From assembly GCA_025352305.1 (NCBI GenBank), contig JANXTQ010000160.1, positions 1 to 9,620 of the forward strand: DNA of 9,620 nt, read 5' to 3'. The notes beneath the pieces are model-generated. The model made no database searches. It worked only from the letters and a program-made list of their open reading frames with translations, and was not told where the DNA came from. A program made the position numbers and the translations under genes. Source of the DNA: Actinomycetes bacterium (GTDB taxonomy: Bacteria > Actinomycetota > Acidimicrobiia > Acidimicrobiales > RAAP-2). How positions within the stretch are numbered: the stretch's first letter is position 1; each line of letters begins with the position of its first letter. This document shows positions 1 to 6,908 of the stretch, piece after piece.

Positions 1-256
<256 letters not shown>

Positions 257-262
257 TCAATC

Positions 263-1462
263 ATGTCAACGCGAGTCAGCGATCTTCTCGGGGGTCTCGC
301 GCCCTCGGCCACCTTGGCAGTCGACGCGAAAGCCAAAGCCTTGAAGGCTGCGGGCGAGCCTGTCATTGGCTTCGGGGCGGGAGAACCGGACTTCGCCACC
401 CCCGAGCACATTGTCGAAGCCGCGTCGCGAGCGTGCTTTGATCCGATCAACCACAAGTACACGCCGACGGCTGGACTCAATGAGCTGCGCGACGCCGTCG
501 CGTTTAAGTCCAAGCGTGATTCGGGTCTCGAGATCGCGGCGAGCCAGGTGCTGATTACGAACGGCGGCAAACACGCCGTTGCAACGACACTGATGACACT
601 GCTCGATCCGGGCGATGAAGTGCTCATTCCAGCGCCGTACTGGACGACCTACCCCGAGGCTGTTTATTTGGCTCGTGGAGTTCCCGTGGCTGTATTTACG
701 AGTGAGGCAAACGGTTTTCGAGTGACGGTTGACGAACTCGAAAGGGCCCGTACAGCCAAGACGAAGGTGCTCATTTTCGTGTCCCCATCTAACCCCACGG
801 GAGCAGTCGTGCGTCCCGAACAGGTTGAAGAGATCGGACGATGGGCCGCGCAGCACGGTATTTGGGTTATGTGTGACGAGATCTACGAACATTTGACGTA
901 CGGCGAGGCCCAACACGTGTCGTTGCCCGTTGTTACCCCTGAACTAGAGGATCGATGGATTGTGGTCAATGGAGTCGCTAAGACCTACTCCATGACGGGT
1001 TGGCGAATTGGCTGGATGATCGGTCCGAAGGACGTGATGACCGCGGCCATTAACTATCAAAGCCAAACGACGTCCAACATCTCCAACATCTCTCAACGTG
1101 CCGCCGTCGCGGCGCTCACGGGGGACCTCGAAGCGGTGGCACACATGCGCAGTGCCTTTGATCGGCGACGTCAAACGATGACGGGCATGTTGAATGCGAT
1201 TGACGGCGTCAGTTGTGCGGAGCCGGAGGGTGCCTTTTACTGTTTTCCAAACGTCAGCGGACTACTGGGGCGCAACTTTGGCGGCTCGGTGCCGAGCACG
1301 TCGGCTCAACTGGCCGACCTACTTTTGGAGAAAATCAAGATTGCGGTGGTTCCTGGGGAGGCGTTCGATGCGCCTGGGTATTTTCGATTGAGCTACGCCC
1401 TCGGTGACGAGGACCTCGTCGAAGGACTCCAACGCCTCAGTTCTTTCGTTGCGGCGGGCTGA
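263..1462 (+). CDS. Class I/II PLP aminotransferase, probable aspartate aminotransferase (type Ib)
   Basis: A 399-residue fold-type I aminotransferase, probably transferring the amino group between aspartate/oxaloacetate and glutamate/2-oxoglutarate in the cytoplasm. Seen: N-terminal [13 protein letters not shown] and [10 protein letters not shown] (about 35-44), SPSNPTG (Asn177, which contacts PLP), CDEIYEH (Asp205, pyridine nitrogen), [12 protein letters not shown] with the Schiff-base lysine at Lys240, and FRLSYA near the C-terminus (carboxylate-binding Arg). These match the Ib subfamily of Bacillus/Thermus type, and the length is normal. The ATG at 263 is preferred: GGAGGAG at 245-251 is spaced 11 bases from it. 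A GTG at 251 would extend the protein by four residues but has no room for a ribosome site. A TAGACT box at 226-231 is a weak promoter candidate. The gene lies between serC (divergent) and serA (53 bases downstream, same strand). Related enzymes (alanine, tyrosine or prephenate aminotransferase) cannot be excluded from motifs alone, so no symbol is given. Confidence 0.88.
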   Translation: MSTRVSDLLGGLAPSATLAVDAKAKALKAAGEPVIGFGAGEPDFATPEHIVEAASRACFDPINHKYTPTAGLNELRDAVAFKSKRDSGLEIAASQVLITNGGKHAVATTLMTLLDPGDEVLIPAPYWTTYPEAVYLARGVPVAVFTSEANGFRVTVDELERARTAKTKVLIFVSPSNPTGAVVRPEQVEEIGRWAAQHGIWVMCDEIYEHLTYGEAQHVSLPVVTPELEDRWIVVNGVAKTYSMTGWRIGWMIGPKDVMTAAINYQSQTTSNISNISQRAAVAALTGDLEAVAHMRSAFDRRRQTMTGMLNAIDGVSCAEPEGAFYCFPNVSGLLGRNFGGSVPSTSAQLADLLLEKIKIAVVPGEAFDAPGYFRLSYALGDEDLVEGLQRLSSFVAAG

Positions 1463-1484
1463 CGGGCCTACGCATAGTTGCCTC

Positions 1485-1490
1485 TAACCT
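1485..1490 (+). promoter_or_regulatory. Possible -10 box for serA
   Basis: TAACCT fits the actinobacterial TAnnnT -10 pattern and would place the start site at A1497, 19 bases before the serA GTG and upstream of its Shine-Dalgarno site. No convincing -35 element is visible. It lies between TTGCC (1478-1482) and GGCAA (1494-1498), a five-base inverted repeat that may be chance. Confidence 0.25.
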
Positions 1491-1515
1491 TGGGGCAAAC
1501 AACGGAAGGTTTCGC

Positions 1516-3090
1516 GTGGCTCGAGTCTTAGTAACCGAAGAGATCGCCGAGTCGGGACTAAACCAACTCCGCCTCGCGGGTCACGAGGTTGACGTACGTC
1601 TCGGTCTGACGCCTGAGGAACTGTTGGACGTCGTTGTCGGCGCGCACGCGCTGATTATTCGTTCGGCAACCAATGTCGATGCGGCGACCCTCGAAGCATG
1701 CAAGGATCTCGTCGTCGTTGGTCGCGCGGGAATTGGTCTCGACAATGTCGACGTAGCGCGAGCTACGGAACTTGGCGTCATGGTTGTTAACGCTCCCCAA
1801 TCCAATATTCTTTCCGCCGCCGAACAAACGTTGGCGCTGCTGTTGGCCCAGGCTCGAAATATTCCGCAGGCCCACAGTGCGCTCAAGGCGGGCAAATGGG
1901 AGCGCTCTAAATGGGAGGGTGTCGAACTGCACGGCAAGACCCTGGGAGTCGTGGGACTCGGTCGCATTGGCGCCCTCGTTGCTCAGCGTGCCTCGGGCTT
2001 TGGCATGCGACTCGTCGCGTACGACCCTTTCATCTCCGAAGAACGAGCACGCCACATGGGCGTCGAACTGATGTCTTTGGACGATTTGCTCGCCCAAAGT
2101 GATTTCATAACGATTCACCTGCCGAAGAACAAAGAGACGACGGGTCTTTTGGACGCGAAGGCTCTCGCTAAGACCAAAAAGGGTGTGCGTATCATCAACG
2201 TCGCGCGAGGCGGCATTGTTGTCGAATCTGATCTCGCTGACGCGATCCGTAGTGGCCACGTCCAAGGGGCCGCGCTCGATGTTTTCGAAAAAGAGCCAAC
2301 CACCGAATCACCCCTATTCGAACTGGCCTCGGTAGTCGTTGTTCCGCACCTCGGTGCGTCAACCGCCGAAGCGCAGGACAAGGCGGGCATCACGATTGCC
2401 GAACAGGTGCAACTCGCCCTCGCCGGGGACTTCGTTCCTTTTGCGGTGAATGTCTCGGCCGGCGAGGTCTCCGATGTTGTTCGACCCTTCATGGGGCTCG
2501 CTGAATTACTTGGTCGCTTCATTGGTGGACTGCTCGACGGCGAACCCGCCGATCTCGAAGTTCTCTACCAGGGAGAATTGGCGGGCGCCGGCACCAAAAT
2601 TCTTACCCTGTGTGCCCTCAAGGGTCTTTTTTCTTCGACCGGTCACCAGGGCGTCAGTTTCGTCAACGCTCCTGCTTTAGCCAACGAACACAGCGTGTCG
2701 TTTTCGGAATCTTCGACGGTCGTATCTCAGGAGTACATAAATCTCATTACGGTTCGCTCTAGCGGCCACGAAGTCTCCGGCACGTTGGCCACCGTTGGTA
2801 CGCGAATTGAACCGCGCGTCGTAACGGTCGATGGACACAGCGTCGAAATTCCTCCGGCGGCGTCGATGCTCGTCGTGCGAAACGACGACCGACCAGGAAT
2901 GATTGGAATCGTTGGCGTCGCTCTTGGTCACGCCGGGATTTCAATCTCTTCAATGGCCGTTGGTCCCAGCCCCGAGTTCGGCACGGCGATGATGGTGCTC
3001 TCCACCAGTTCGCCCGCGCCGATGGAACTGATCAGCGAGCTGCGCTCCACTCCGGGAATCATTGATATCCACGTCATCTCGCTCTACTAA
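1516..3090 (+). CDS. serA: D-3-phosphoglycerate dehydrogenase SerA
   Basis: A 524-residue enzyme that oxidises 3-phosphoglycerate to 3-phosphohydroxypyruvate with NAD+, the committing step of serine synthesis. Layout: substrate-binding part at about 1-100 (IIRSAT at 47-52, VGRAGIGLDNVD at 68-79); NAD Rossmann domain at about 100-290 with GLGRIG (147-152); catalytic Arg231 (NVARGG), Glu260 (FEKEP) and His278 (PHLGAST); an inserted ASB-type domain at about 300-450; and a C-terminal ACT domain at about 452-524 (VRNDDRPGMIG at 454-464), expected to bind serine for feedback inhibition. The length equals that of the long actinobacterial form. The start is GTG, with GGAAGG at 1504-1509 six bases upstream. 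A TAACCT box at 1485-1490 could give its own promoter with a 19-base leader; alternatively it is co-transcribed with the preceding aminotransferase. All key residues are intact. Confidence 0.96.
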   Translation: MARVLVTEEIAESGLNQLRLAGHEVDVRLGLTPEELLDVVVGAHALIIRSATNVDAATLEACKDLVVVGRAGIGLDNVDVARATELGVMVVNAPQSNILSAAEQTLALLLAQARNIPQAHSALKAGKWERSKWEGVELHGKTLGVVGLGRIGALVAQRASGFGMRLVAYDPFISEERARHMGVELMSLDDLLAQSDFITIHLPKNKETTGLLDAKALAKTKKGVRIINVARGGIVVESDLADAIRSGHVQGAALDVFEKEPTTESPLFELASVVVVPHLGASTAEAQDKAGITIAEQVQLALAGDFVPFAVNVSAGEVSDVVRPFMGLAELLGRFIGGLLDGEPADLEVLYQGELAGAGTKILTLCALKGLFSSTGHQGVSFVNAPALANEHSVSFSESSTVVSQEYINLITVRSSGHEVSGTLATVGTRIEPRVVTVDGHSVEIPPAASMLVVRNDDRPGMIGIVGVALGHAGISISSMAVGPSPEFGTAMMVLSTSSPAPMELISELRSTPGIIDIHVISLY

Positions 3091-3143
3091 GAGCGAGCCA
3101 ACATCTTGACGTGACCGACGAAATTTCTGAGCGAAGCGGAAAT

Positions 3144-4112
3144 CTAGAAGAGGCTGATCAGGTCGATGCGGTCCATAACCTCTTTGCTCAGCAGCGGCAG
3201 TGCCTTCAAGGCGCCCATATTTTGCTGAACTTGTTCAGGATTTGAGGCACCCGTGATGACAGTGGAGACGTGAGGATTCTTGGCGCACCACGCGATGGAC
3301 ATTTCGGCCAAGGTGACTCCGAGTTCGTCCGAGATGACCTTGAGTTCGGCGACTTTGACATTTCGCTTTTCATCGGTTAGTGACTTTTTCAGCCATTCGT
3401 ATCCGGCCAACGTCGCTCGGCTGCCCTCGGGGGCTCCGTTTAGGTATTTGCCCGTGAGCAGCCCTGACGCGAGTGGTGACCAGATGGTCAGTCCGTAATT
3501 GAAATCTTCGTACAGGCGCTTGTACTCCTGCTCAACACGGTCGCGCCAGAAGATGTTGTACTGCGGCTGATCCATGACGGGCTTGTGTAGGTGATGCTTG
3601 TCCGCGACGTCCCACGCGGTGCGAATTTCGTCCGCACTCCACTCTGAGGTGCCCCAGTAGAGGGCCTTTCCCTGCGTGATCATGTCGCTCATGGCCCACA
3701 CCGTCTCTTCAATCGGCGTCTTGGGGTCCGGGCGGTGACAGAACACCAAGTCCACGAAGTCCAGGCCAAAGCGCTTCAGTGATCCGTCAATTGCTTGGCT
3801 CAAGTACTTTCGGTTCAAGGTGTTGCGCATGTTGACGTCGGGGTAAAGACCCCAGAAAAGTTTCGTTGAGACCACGTACTCGTGGCGCTGCCATCCGAGT
3901 TTGCGAATGGCGTCACCCATGATTCGCTCCGACTCGCCCGCGGCGTAGCCTTCGGCGTTATCGAAAAAGTTCACGCCGGCGTCACGTGCTGTTGACAAAC
4001 ATTTGGCCGCAAAATCAACGTCGAGTTGAGATCCAAAGGTGACCCACGACCCGAATGACAAGACGCTGACTTTCAAGCCGGAGCGTCCGAGATTGCGATA
4101 TTCCATGTCCAT
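3144..4112 (-). CDS. Aldo/keto reductase, Kv-beta-like group
   Basis: A 322-residue NADPH-dependent oxidoreductase with a (beta/alpha)8 barrel, likely cytoplasmic and reducing aldehydes or ketones; the substrate is unknown. The catalytic tetrad is complete: Asp51 and Tyr56 ([14 protein letters not shown]), Lys84 (VSTKLFWG) and His126 (FCHRPDP). The cofactor-binding C-terminal part is visible at [17 protein letters not shown] (about 210-226) and [11 protein letters not shown] (288-298). The LFWG and [14 protein letters not shown] motifs place it with voltage-gated K+ channel beta-subunit-like reductases, which in bacteria are usually stand-alone enzymes. Length is typical. The first of two ATGs (4112) is chosen because AAGGAG (4118-4123 on the plus strand as CTCCTT) lies five bases upstream; the second at 4106 would be eleven away. 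The gene is convergent with serA (53-base gap) and 76 bases downstream of a small gene on the same strand; a TATCCT box (4170-4165) in that gap could be its own -10. Confidence 0.93.
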   Translation of the reverse strand: MDMEYRNLGRSGLKVSVLSFGSWVTFGSQLDVDFAAKCLSTARDAGVNFFDNAEGYAAGESERIMGDAIRKLGWQRHEYVVSTKLFWGLYPDVNMRNTLNRKYLSQAIDGSLKRFGLDFVDLVFCHRPDPKTPIEETVWAMSDMITQGKALYWGTSEWSADEIRTAWDVADKHHLHKPVMDQPQYNIFWRDRVEQEYKRLYEDFNYGLTIWSPLASGLLTGKYLNGAPEGSRATLAGYEWLKKSLTDEKRNVKVAELKVISDELGVTLAEMSIAWCAKNPHVSTVITGASNPEQVQQNMGALKALPLLSKEVMDRIDLISLF

Positions 4113-4188
4113 GTGAACTCCTTGGTGATTGATCCGATAAGGGTTTAGCAGTCGCGCGACGGCGAGGATACGTCCGGGTGCCGAGAAC

Positions 4189-4362
4189 TCAGTGTGAGTC
4201 AGGCTTGGTGGGCACCGTGGGCCATTTGTCCATCGTGATGTCCACGCGAGTTTTGCCGTTTTTGTCCTTCACTGAGTTGAGCACTCTGCCAAGAGCCGAC
4301 AGCGCGACGGAGACGGCGGCGAATCGGATGATTCGACGAATGGGACCTCGAGAATCTGACAT
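4189..4362 (-). CDS. Small 57-residue protein of unknown function
   Basis: A short reading frame encoding [15 protein letters not shown] at its start and [10 protein letters not shown] at its end. I do not recognise a family. The N-terminal third is basic with a run of hydrophobic residues ([18 protein letters not shown], about 11-28), which could be an amphipathic or membrane-touching helix. The rest is charged and polar ([16 protein letters not shown] at 32-47) and looks like a short beta-prone soluble segment. Support for a real gene: the codons look ordinary, an in-frame stop just upstream (4374-4372) makes the ATG at 4362 the natural start, and a TAGTCT box (4374-4369) ends exactly six bases before the ATG, as expected for a leaderless transcript starting at the A of ATG. 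There is no Shine-Dalgarno site. It is divergent from leuA and followed 76 bases later by the aldo/keto reductase gene. Length and lack of homology leave real doubt. Confidence 0.55.
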   Translation of the reverse strand: MSDSRGPIRRIIRFAAVSVALSALGRVLNSVKDKNGKTRVDITMDKWPTVPTKPDSH

Positions 4363-4368
4363 ATATCG

Positions 4369-4374
4369 AGACTA
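4369..4374 (-). promoter_or_regulatory. Putative -10 box, leaderless start of the 57-residue gene
   Basis: On the minus strand TAGTCT (TAnnnT) is followed by six bases and then the ATG at 4362, so +1 would be the A of the start codon. The -35 region is not recognisable. Confidence 0.4.
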
Positions 4375-4418
4375 TCCCTGCGTAACGTTGCTCGCCGTCC
4401 AAAATTACGAGCCAAAGC

Positions 4419-4436
4419 CTCAGCGGTCGAGCTGAG
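4419..4436. repeat. Inverted repeat CTCAGC-N6-GCTGAG in the leuA upstream region
   Basis: CTCAGC (4419-4424) and GCTGAG (4431-4436) are perfect complements around a six-base centre. AGCGGT at 4422-4427 recurs directly at 4437-4442, fifteen bases on. The site lies between the divergent start regions of the 57-residue gene and the leuA leader, where an operator would be expected. It could equally be chance; no known operator consensus was recognised. Confidence 0.3.
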
Positions 4437-4478
4437 AGCGGTGCAATGAGCCGAGTAACGAGAGGCCCACAACTCCGG

Positions 4479-4484
4479 TAATCT
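4479..4484 (+). promoter_or_regulatory. Putative -10 box of the leuA leader transcript
   Basis: TAATCT fits the TAnnnT pattern and is followed by GTCGCC and then the ATG of the leader peptide at 4491. With normal -10 geometry +1 is A4491, so the leader peptide would be translated from a leaderless mRNA. No good -35 hexamer is seen at 16-18 bases upstream (TAACGA at 4456-4461 is a poor match). Confidence 0.5.
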
Positions 4485-4490
4485 GTCGCC

Positions 4491-4529
4491 ATGAAGGTGA
4501 CACGTCGCAACGGACTACTACTTCGATAG
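4491..4529 (+). CDS. Leucine leader peptide (leuL-type), 12 residues
   Basis: The frame encodes MKVTRRNGLLLR and stops with TAG. Three leucine codons in a row (CTA CTA CTT, 4515-4523) lie next to the stop, just before a strong hairpin and an intrinsic terminator upstream of leuA. The expected role is to sense charged tRNA-Leu: ribosome stalling at the leucine codons changes folding of the following RNA and lets transcription continue into leuA. Two of the three leucine codons are CTA, a codon I saw only rarely in leuA itself, which would sharpen sensitivity to scarce tRNA. No Shine-Dalgarno site precedes it; a TAATCT box six bases before the ATG suggests leaderless translation. Leucine attenuators before leuA are known in actinobacteria, and this fits that class. 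Confidence 0.82.
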   Translation: MKVTRRNGLLLR

Positions 4530-4552
4530 GGCGAGCTCATTGCTCGCCCCCT

Positions 4553-4578
4553 ACCTCCCGCCGGTGCGGGAGGTTTTT
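4553..4578 (+). terminator. Intrinsic terminator of the leuA attenuator
   Basis: ACCTCCCGC (4553-4561) pairs perfectly with GCGGGAGGT (4566-4574) over nine base pairs around the loop CGGT. The last T of the stem begins a run of five T (4574-4578), followed by CGTTT. This is the strongest terminator-like structure in the window. It stands 39 bases before the leuA start codon, so it must act as a regulatory rather than an end-of-gene terminator. Confidence 0.88.
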
Positions 4579-4616
4579 CGTTTCTGTAGTGCTTTGCCGG
4601 ACAGAGAGGATGGACC

Positions 4617-6293
4617 GTGGCCACAGCTCCCCAGCAGCCCAGTCCCATGCCGTTTTCGAAGTATCGCGCCACGGTGCCCGTGGACCTCGTTGATCGCACG
4701 TGGCCTAACCAGCGACTAACTCATGCTCCGCGTTGGTGCAGTGTCGACCTGCGCGACGGAAACCAAGCTCTGATCGATCCAATGGACCCCGAACGCAAGT
4801 TGGCCATGTTCCATCAGTTGGTCGCCATGGGATTTAAAGAGATTGAGGTGGGGTTTCCGTCGGCGTCGCAGCCGGATTTCGATTTCGTGCGACACATAAT
4901 TGAAGCGGACCTCATTCCCAACGACGTCACGATTCAGGTTTTGACGCAGTGTCGCGACGACCTCATTCGGCGAACCTACGAATCGGTGAACGGTGCACCC
5001 AAAGCCATCATCCACTTTTACAACTCAACGTCTACTTTGCAGCGTCGCGTTGTGTTCGCATTGGACAAGTCGGGTATCACCGAAATTGCCGTCGGGGCCG
5101 CCACGTTGTGCAAATCCTTAGAGTCGACGTCGCCCGTCACGGAGTTTCGATACGAATACTCTCCGGAAAGTTTTACGGGAACCGAGTTGGACTACGCGGT
5201 TGAAATCTGCAATGCCGTCATTGAAGTGATCGACCCGAGTGCGCAGTGTCCCTTGATCCTGAATCTTCCGGCGACGGTGGAGATGTACACGCCCAATCTG
5301 TACGCCGACGCCGTGGAGTGGTTTTTGCGTAACGTCAATCGACGCGACTCAATTGTTCTTTCGCTGCATCCCCACAACGACCGCGGTACCGCTGTCGCCG
5401 CCGCGGAGCTCGGGGTCCTCGCTGGAGCCGACCGCGTCGAGGGCACCTTGTTTGGAAATGGCGAGCGAACGGGCAACGTTGATGTGGTGACCTTGGCCCT
5501 GAACCTGTTTTCCCAGGGTGTTGACCCCGAGTTAGACATCGGCGACATCGACAAAGTTCGCCACGTCGCCGAATACGCCAACCGGCTGCCCATTCATCCG
5601 CGTCACCCCTACGTGGGTGAGTTGGTGTACACGGCATTTTCCGGTTCGCACCAAGACGCCATAAAAAAGGGAATGACCGCGATTGGCACGCAGTACGAAG
5701 TCTGGGAAGTCCCCTATCTGCCCATCGATCCCAAACACACCGGCAGAACGTACGAAGCAATTATTCGGGTCAACTCTCAGTCTGGCAAAGGGGGAGTGGC
5801 TTATCTGCTCAACGCCGAACACGGACTGGACCTGCCGCGCGCGATGCAGGTGGAGTTTTCCAAACAAGTCCAAGAGATCACCGAAGCGAGCGGGACCGAG
5901 ATCTCTCCGGCGGCAATTTGGGACGTCTTTACCTCAACGTACATTCCGGAGAATCCTTCGATTCAACTGTTTTCGAGCGAAGTGGTGGCCGACAATCGCC
6001 ACACCCGGATTTTTGCTCAGCTGATCGTGGACGGAAAGCACGTCACGGTAAAGGGCGAGGGCAACGGACCTATTGATGCCCTCATGGCCGGACTGCGCGA
6101 AGACCTCGGCGTTGAGTTCCAGGTTCGTGACTACCACGAACACGCCTTGACCTCAGGAGCCGAAGCGTCCGCCGTGGCCTACGTTGAAGCCGCCGCCGCG
6201 GACGGGACTACGTGGTGGGGCGTCGGAATGAGTTCGTCGATATTGGATGCGTCGCTAGAAGCAGTGATCTCGGCGGCAAATCGACGTCGCTGA
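4617..6293 (+). CDS. leuA: 2-isopropylmalate synthase LeuA (long actinobacterial/yeast type)
   Basis: A 558-residue enzyme condensing acetyl-CoA with 2-oxoisovalerate to give 2-isopropylmalate, the first committed step of leucine synthesis. The catalytic TIM barrel spans about 40-330: SVDLRDGNQALIDPMD (42-57) with Arg46 and metal-ligand Asp47, SLHPHNDRGTA with metal ligands His251 and His253, and GNGERTGNVD (280-289) with Asn287. A linker region follows (SQSGKGGVAYLL at 387-398), then the C-terminal regulatory domain from about 455 to 558, which binds leucine for feedback inhibition in this family. The LRDGNQALIDPMD form and the length mark the actinobacterial/fungal subfamily. The start is GTG at 4617 with AGAGGA (4605-4610) six bases upstream; an ATG at 4610 is out of frame. 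Expression is probably controlled by the attenuator upstream. It ends one base from the convergent DUF1003 gene. leuC and leuD are about 2 kb downstream in the opposite direction. Confidence 0.97.
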   Translation: MATAPQQPSPMPFSKYRATVPVDLVDRTWPNQRLTHAPRWCSVDLRDGNQALIDPMDPERKLAMFHQLVAMGFKEIEVGFPSASQPDFDFVRHIIEADLIPNDVTIQVLTQCRDDLIRRTYESVNGAPKAIIHFYNSTSTLQRRVVFALDKSGITEIAVGAATLCKSLESTSPVTEFRYEYSPESFTGTELDYAVEICNAVIEVIDPSAQCPLILNLPATVEMYTPNLYADAVEWFLRNVNRRDSIVLSLHPHNDRGTAVAAAELGVLAGADRVEGTLFGNGERTGNVDVVTLALNLFSQGVDPELDIGDIDKVRHVAEYANRLPIHPRHPYVGELVYTAFSGSHQDAIKKGMTAIGTQYEVWEVPYLPIDPKHTGRTYEAIIRVNSQSGKGGVAYLLNAEHGLDLPRAMQVEFSKQVQEITEASGTEISPAAIWDVFTSTYIPENPSIQLFSSEVVADNRHTRIFAQLIVDGKHVTVKGEGNGPIDALMAGLREDLGVEFQVRDYHEHALTSGAEASAVAYVEAAAADGTTWWGVGMSSSILDASLEAVISAANRRR

Positions 6294-6294
6294 C

Positions 6295-6834
6295 TTACTT
6301 TTCGTCAGTCGCCGTTACGTGTCGATAGATCATGTCGCTCAGTGCGTGTAGCTGAGTGGTCAACACGTGCACCTCACGCGTGAGGTCGCGAATCTCCGTA
6401 ACGGCCACCAAGGTATCGGCGTCGATCTGATGGTCCGACTGCGCCAATTCCCCCGATATGGAGTCGGCGCGGCGCGCCGCAATCAACAAGATTGCTCCCT
6501 GAAGAGCCGCGAGACAACTGAGCAAGAGGTTGAGCAGGATAAAGGGGTAGTAATCAAAACTCTTCGGACCAATGATTTCATTGATCGATATCCACAGCGC
6601 TAGAAAGAGCAGCGCTCCAAATACGAAGGGCCAACTTCCCATGGAGTTACGAAGTACGTCGGCGCTGCGCTCGCCCAGGGTCAAGTCGCTACCCGAACGG
6701 ACATTTGGATGCTGCAACCACGGATTTCTGACCCCGAGCAGTCGCAACGTGAGTCGGCCGAGGGCCGGTCGGGGGTCGAAACGACTCCGAACGGTGCGCT
6801 TGGTTTTTGGTTTCGATGAACTTTCCATACTCAT
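6295..6834 (-). CDS. DUF1003 family membrane protein
   Basis: A 179-residue inner-membrane protein with no known biochemical function. Layout: a basic, probably cytoplasmic N-terminal part (1-65), LGERSADVLRNSMGSWPF (53-70), membrane segment 1 at about 67-87, FDYYPFILLNLLLSCLAALQ (93-112) with membrane segment 2 at about 97-119, and a C-terminal tail (120-179) with a heptad-like hydrophobic pattern that may form a coiled coil. The GERxAD...GSW and YPFILLNLxLSxLAALQ motifs are those of DUF1003. The ATG at 6834 is the first start; an in-frame ATG two codons later (6828) is possible. There is no Shine-Dalgarno site, but a TAGATA box (6848-6843) would start transcription two bases before the ATG. 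The gene is convergent with leuA (stop codons one base apart) and divergent from the SWEET-like gene. Family membership is confident; role unknown. Confidence 0.88.
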   Translation of the reverse strand: MSMESSSKPKTKRTVRSRFDPRPALGRLTLRLLGVRNPWLQHPNVRSGSDLTLGERSADVLRNSMGSWPFVFGALLFLALWISINEIIGPKSFDYYPFILLNLLLSCLAALQGAILLIAARRADSISGELAQSDHQIDADTLVAVTEIRDLTREVHVLTTQLHALSDMIYRHVTATDEK

Positions 6835-6842
6835 GTCACTTT

Positions 6843-6848
6843 TATCTA
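6843..6848 (-). promoter_or_regulatory. Putative -10 box of the DUF1003 gene
   Basis: TAGATA on the minus strand would place +1 at 6836, giving a two-base leader before the ATG at 6834. No Shine-Dalgarno site or clear -35 box is present. Confidence 0.35.
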
Positions 6849-6895
6849 CTGCGTCCTAACTCGGGGGGATAGTGAGTGGTGAAATAAAGGACCAG

Positions 6896-6901
6896 TAGAA
6901 T
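6896..6901 (+). promoter_or_regulatory. Putative -10 box of the SWEET-like gene
   Basis: TAGAAT (TAnnnT) would place +1 at A6908, one base before the ATG at 6909. The only purine-rich site, AAAGGA at 6886-6891, is 17 bases from the ATG and too far to serve as a normal ribosome site, so a leaderless mRNA is likely. Confidence 0.45.
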
Positions 6902-6908
6902 TAGGCGA

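Larger units (their letters stand above)
4491..4578 (+). promoter_or_regulatory. leuA transcription attenuator
   Basis: A complete attenuator in under 90 bases: the leader peptide gene (4491-4529); a first hairpin with a perfect eight-pair stem, GGGCGAGC (4529-4536) and GCTCGCCC (4542-4549), loop TCATT, whose 5' arm begins at the last base of the leader stop codon; and the terminator hairpin (4553-4574) with a U-tract. A ribosome at the stop codon would cover the 5' arm of hairpin 1, whereas one stalled on the first leucine codon would leave it mostly free. I did not find a strong classical antiterminator. The best overlapping alternative pairs CTCGC (4543-4547) with GCGGG (4566-4570). GGCG (4530-4533) can also pair with CGCC (4559-4562). 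The exact switching scheme is therefore unresolved, though the regulatory role is well supported by content and position. Confidence 0.8.

Noticed and set aside
1558..2265. Long minus-strand frame inside serA
   Set aside because: It is an antisense shadow of a well-supported gene with no recognisable protein features; similar shadows inside the aminotransferase, leuA and methyltransferase genes were discarded for the same reason.
3124..3144. Hairpin ATTTCTG...CGGAAAT between serA and the aldo/keto reductase as a terminator
   Set aside because: The stem is seven pairs including a G-U pair, is A/T rich, and no T-run follows; too weak to call.
4151..4160. GTCGCGCGAC palindrome upstream of the aldo/keto reductase
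   Set aside because: A single ten-base palindrome in GC-rich DNA is easily chance, and no second copy or consensus was seen.
4199..4699. 166-residue minus-strand frame across the leuA attenuator
   Set aside because: It is antisense to the leader peptide, both hairpins and the leuA start, has low-complexity arginine-rich content, and is in a different frame from the more plausible 57-residue gene.
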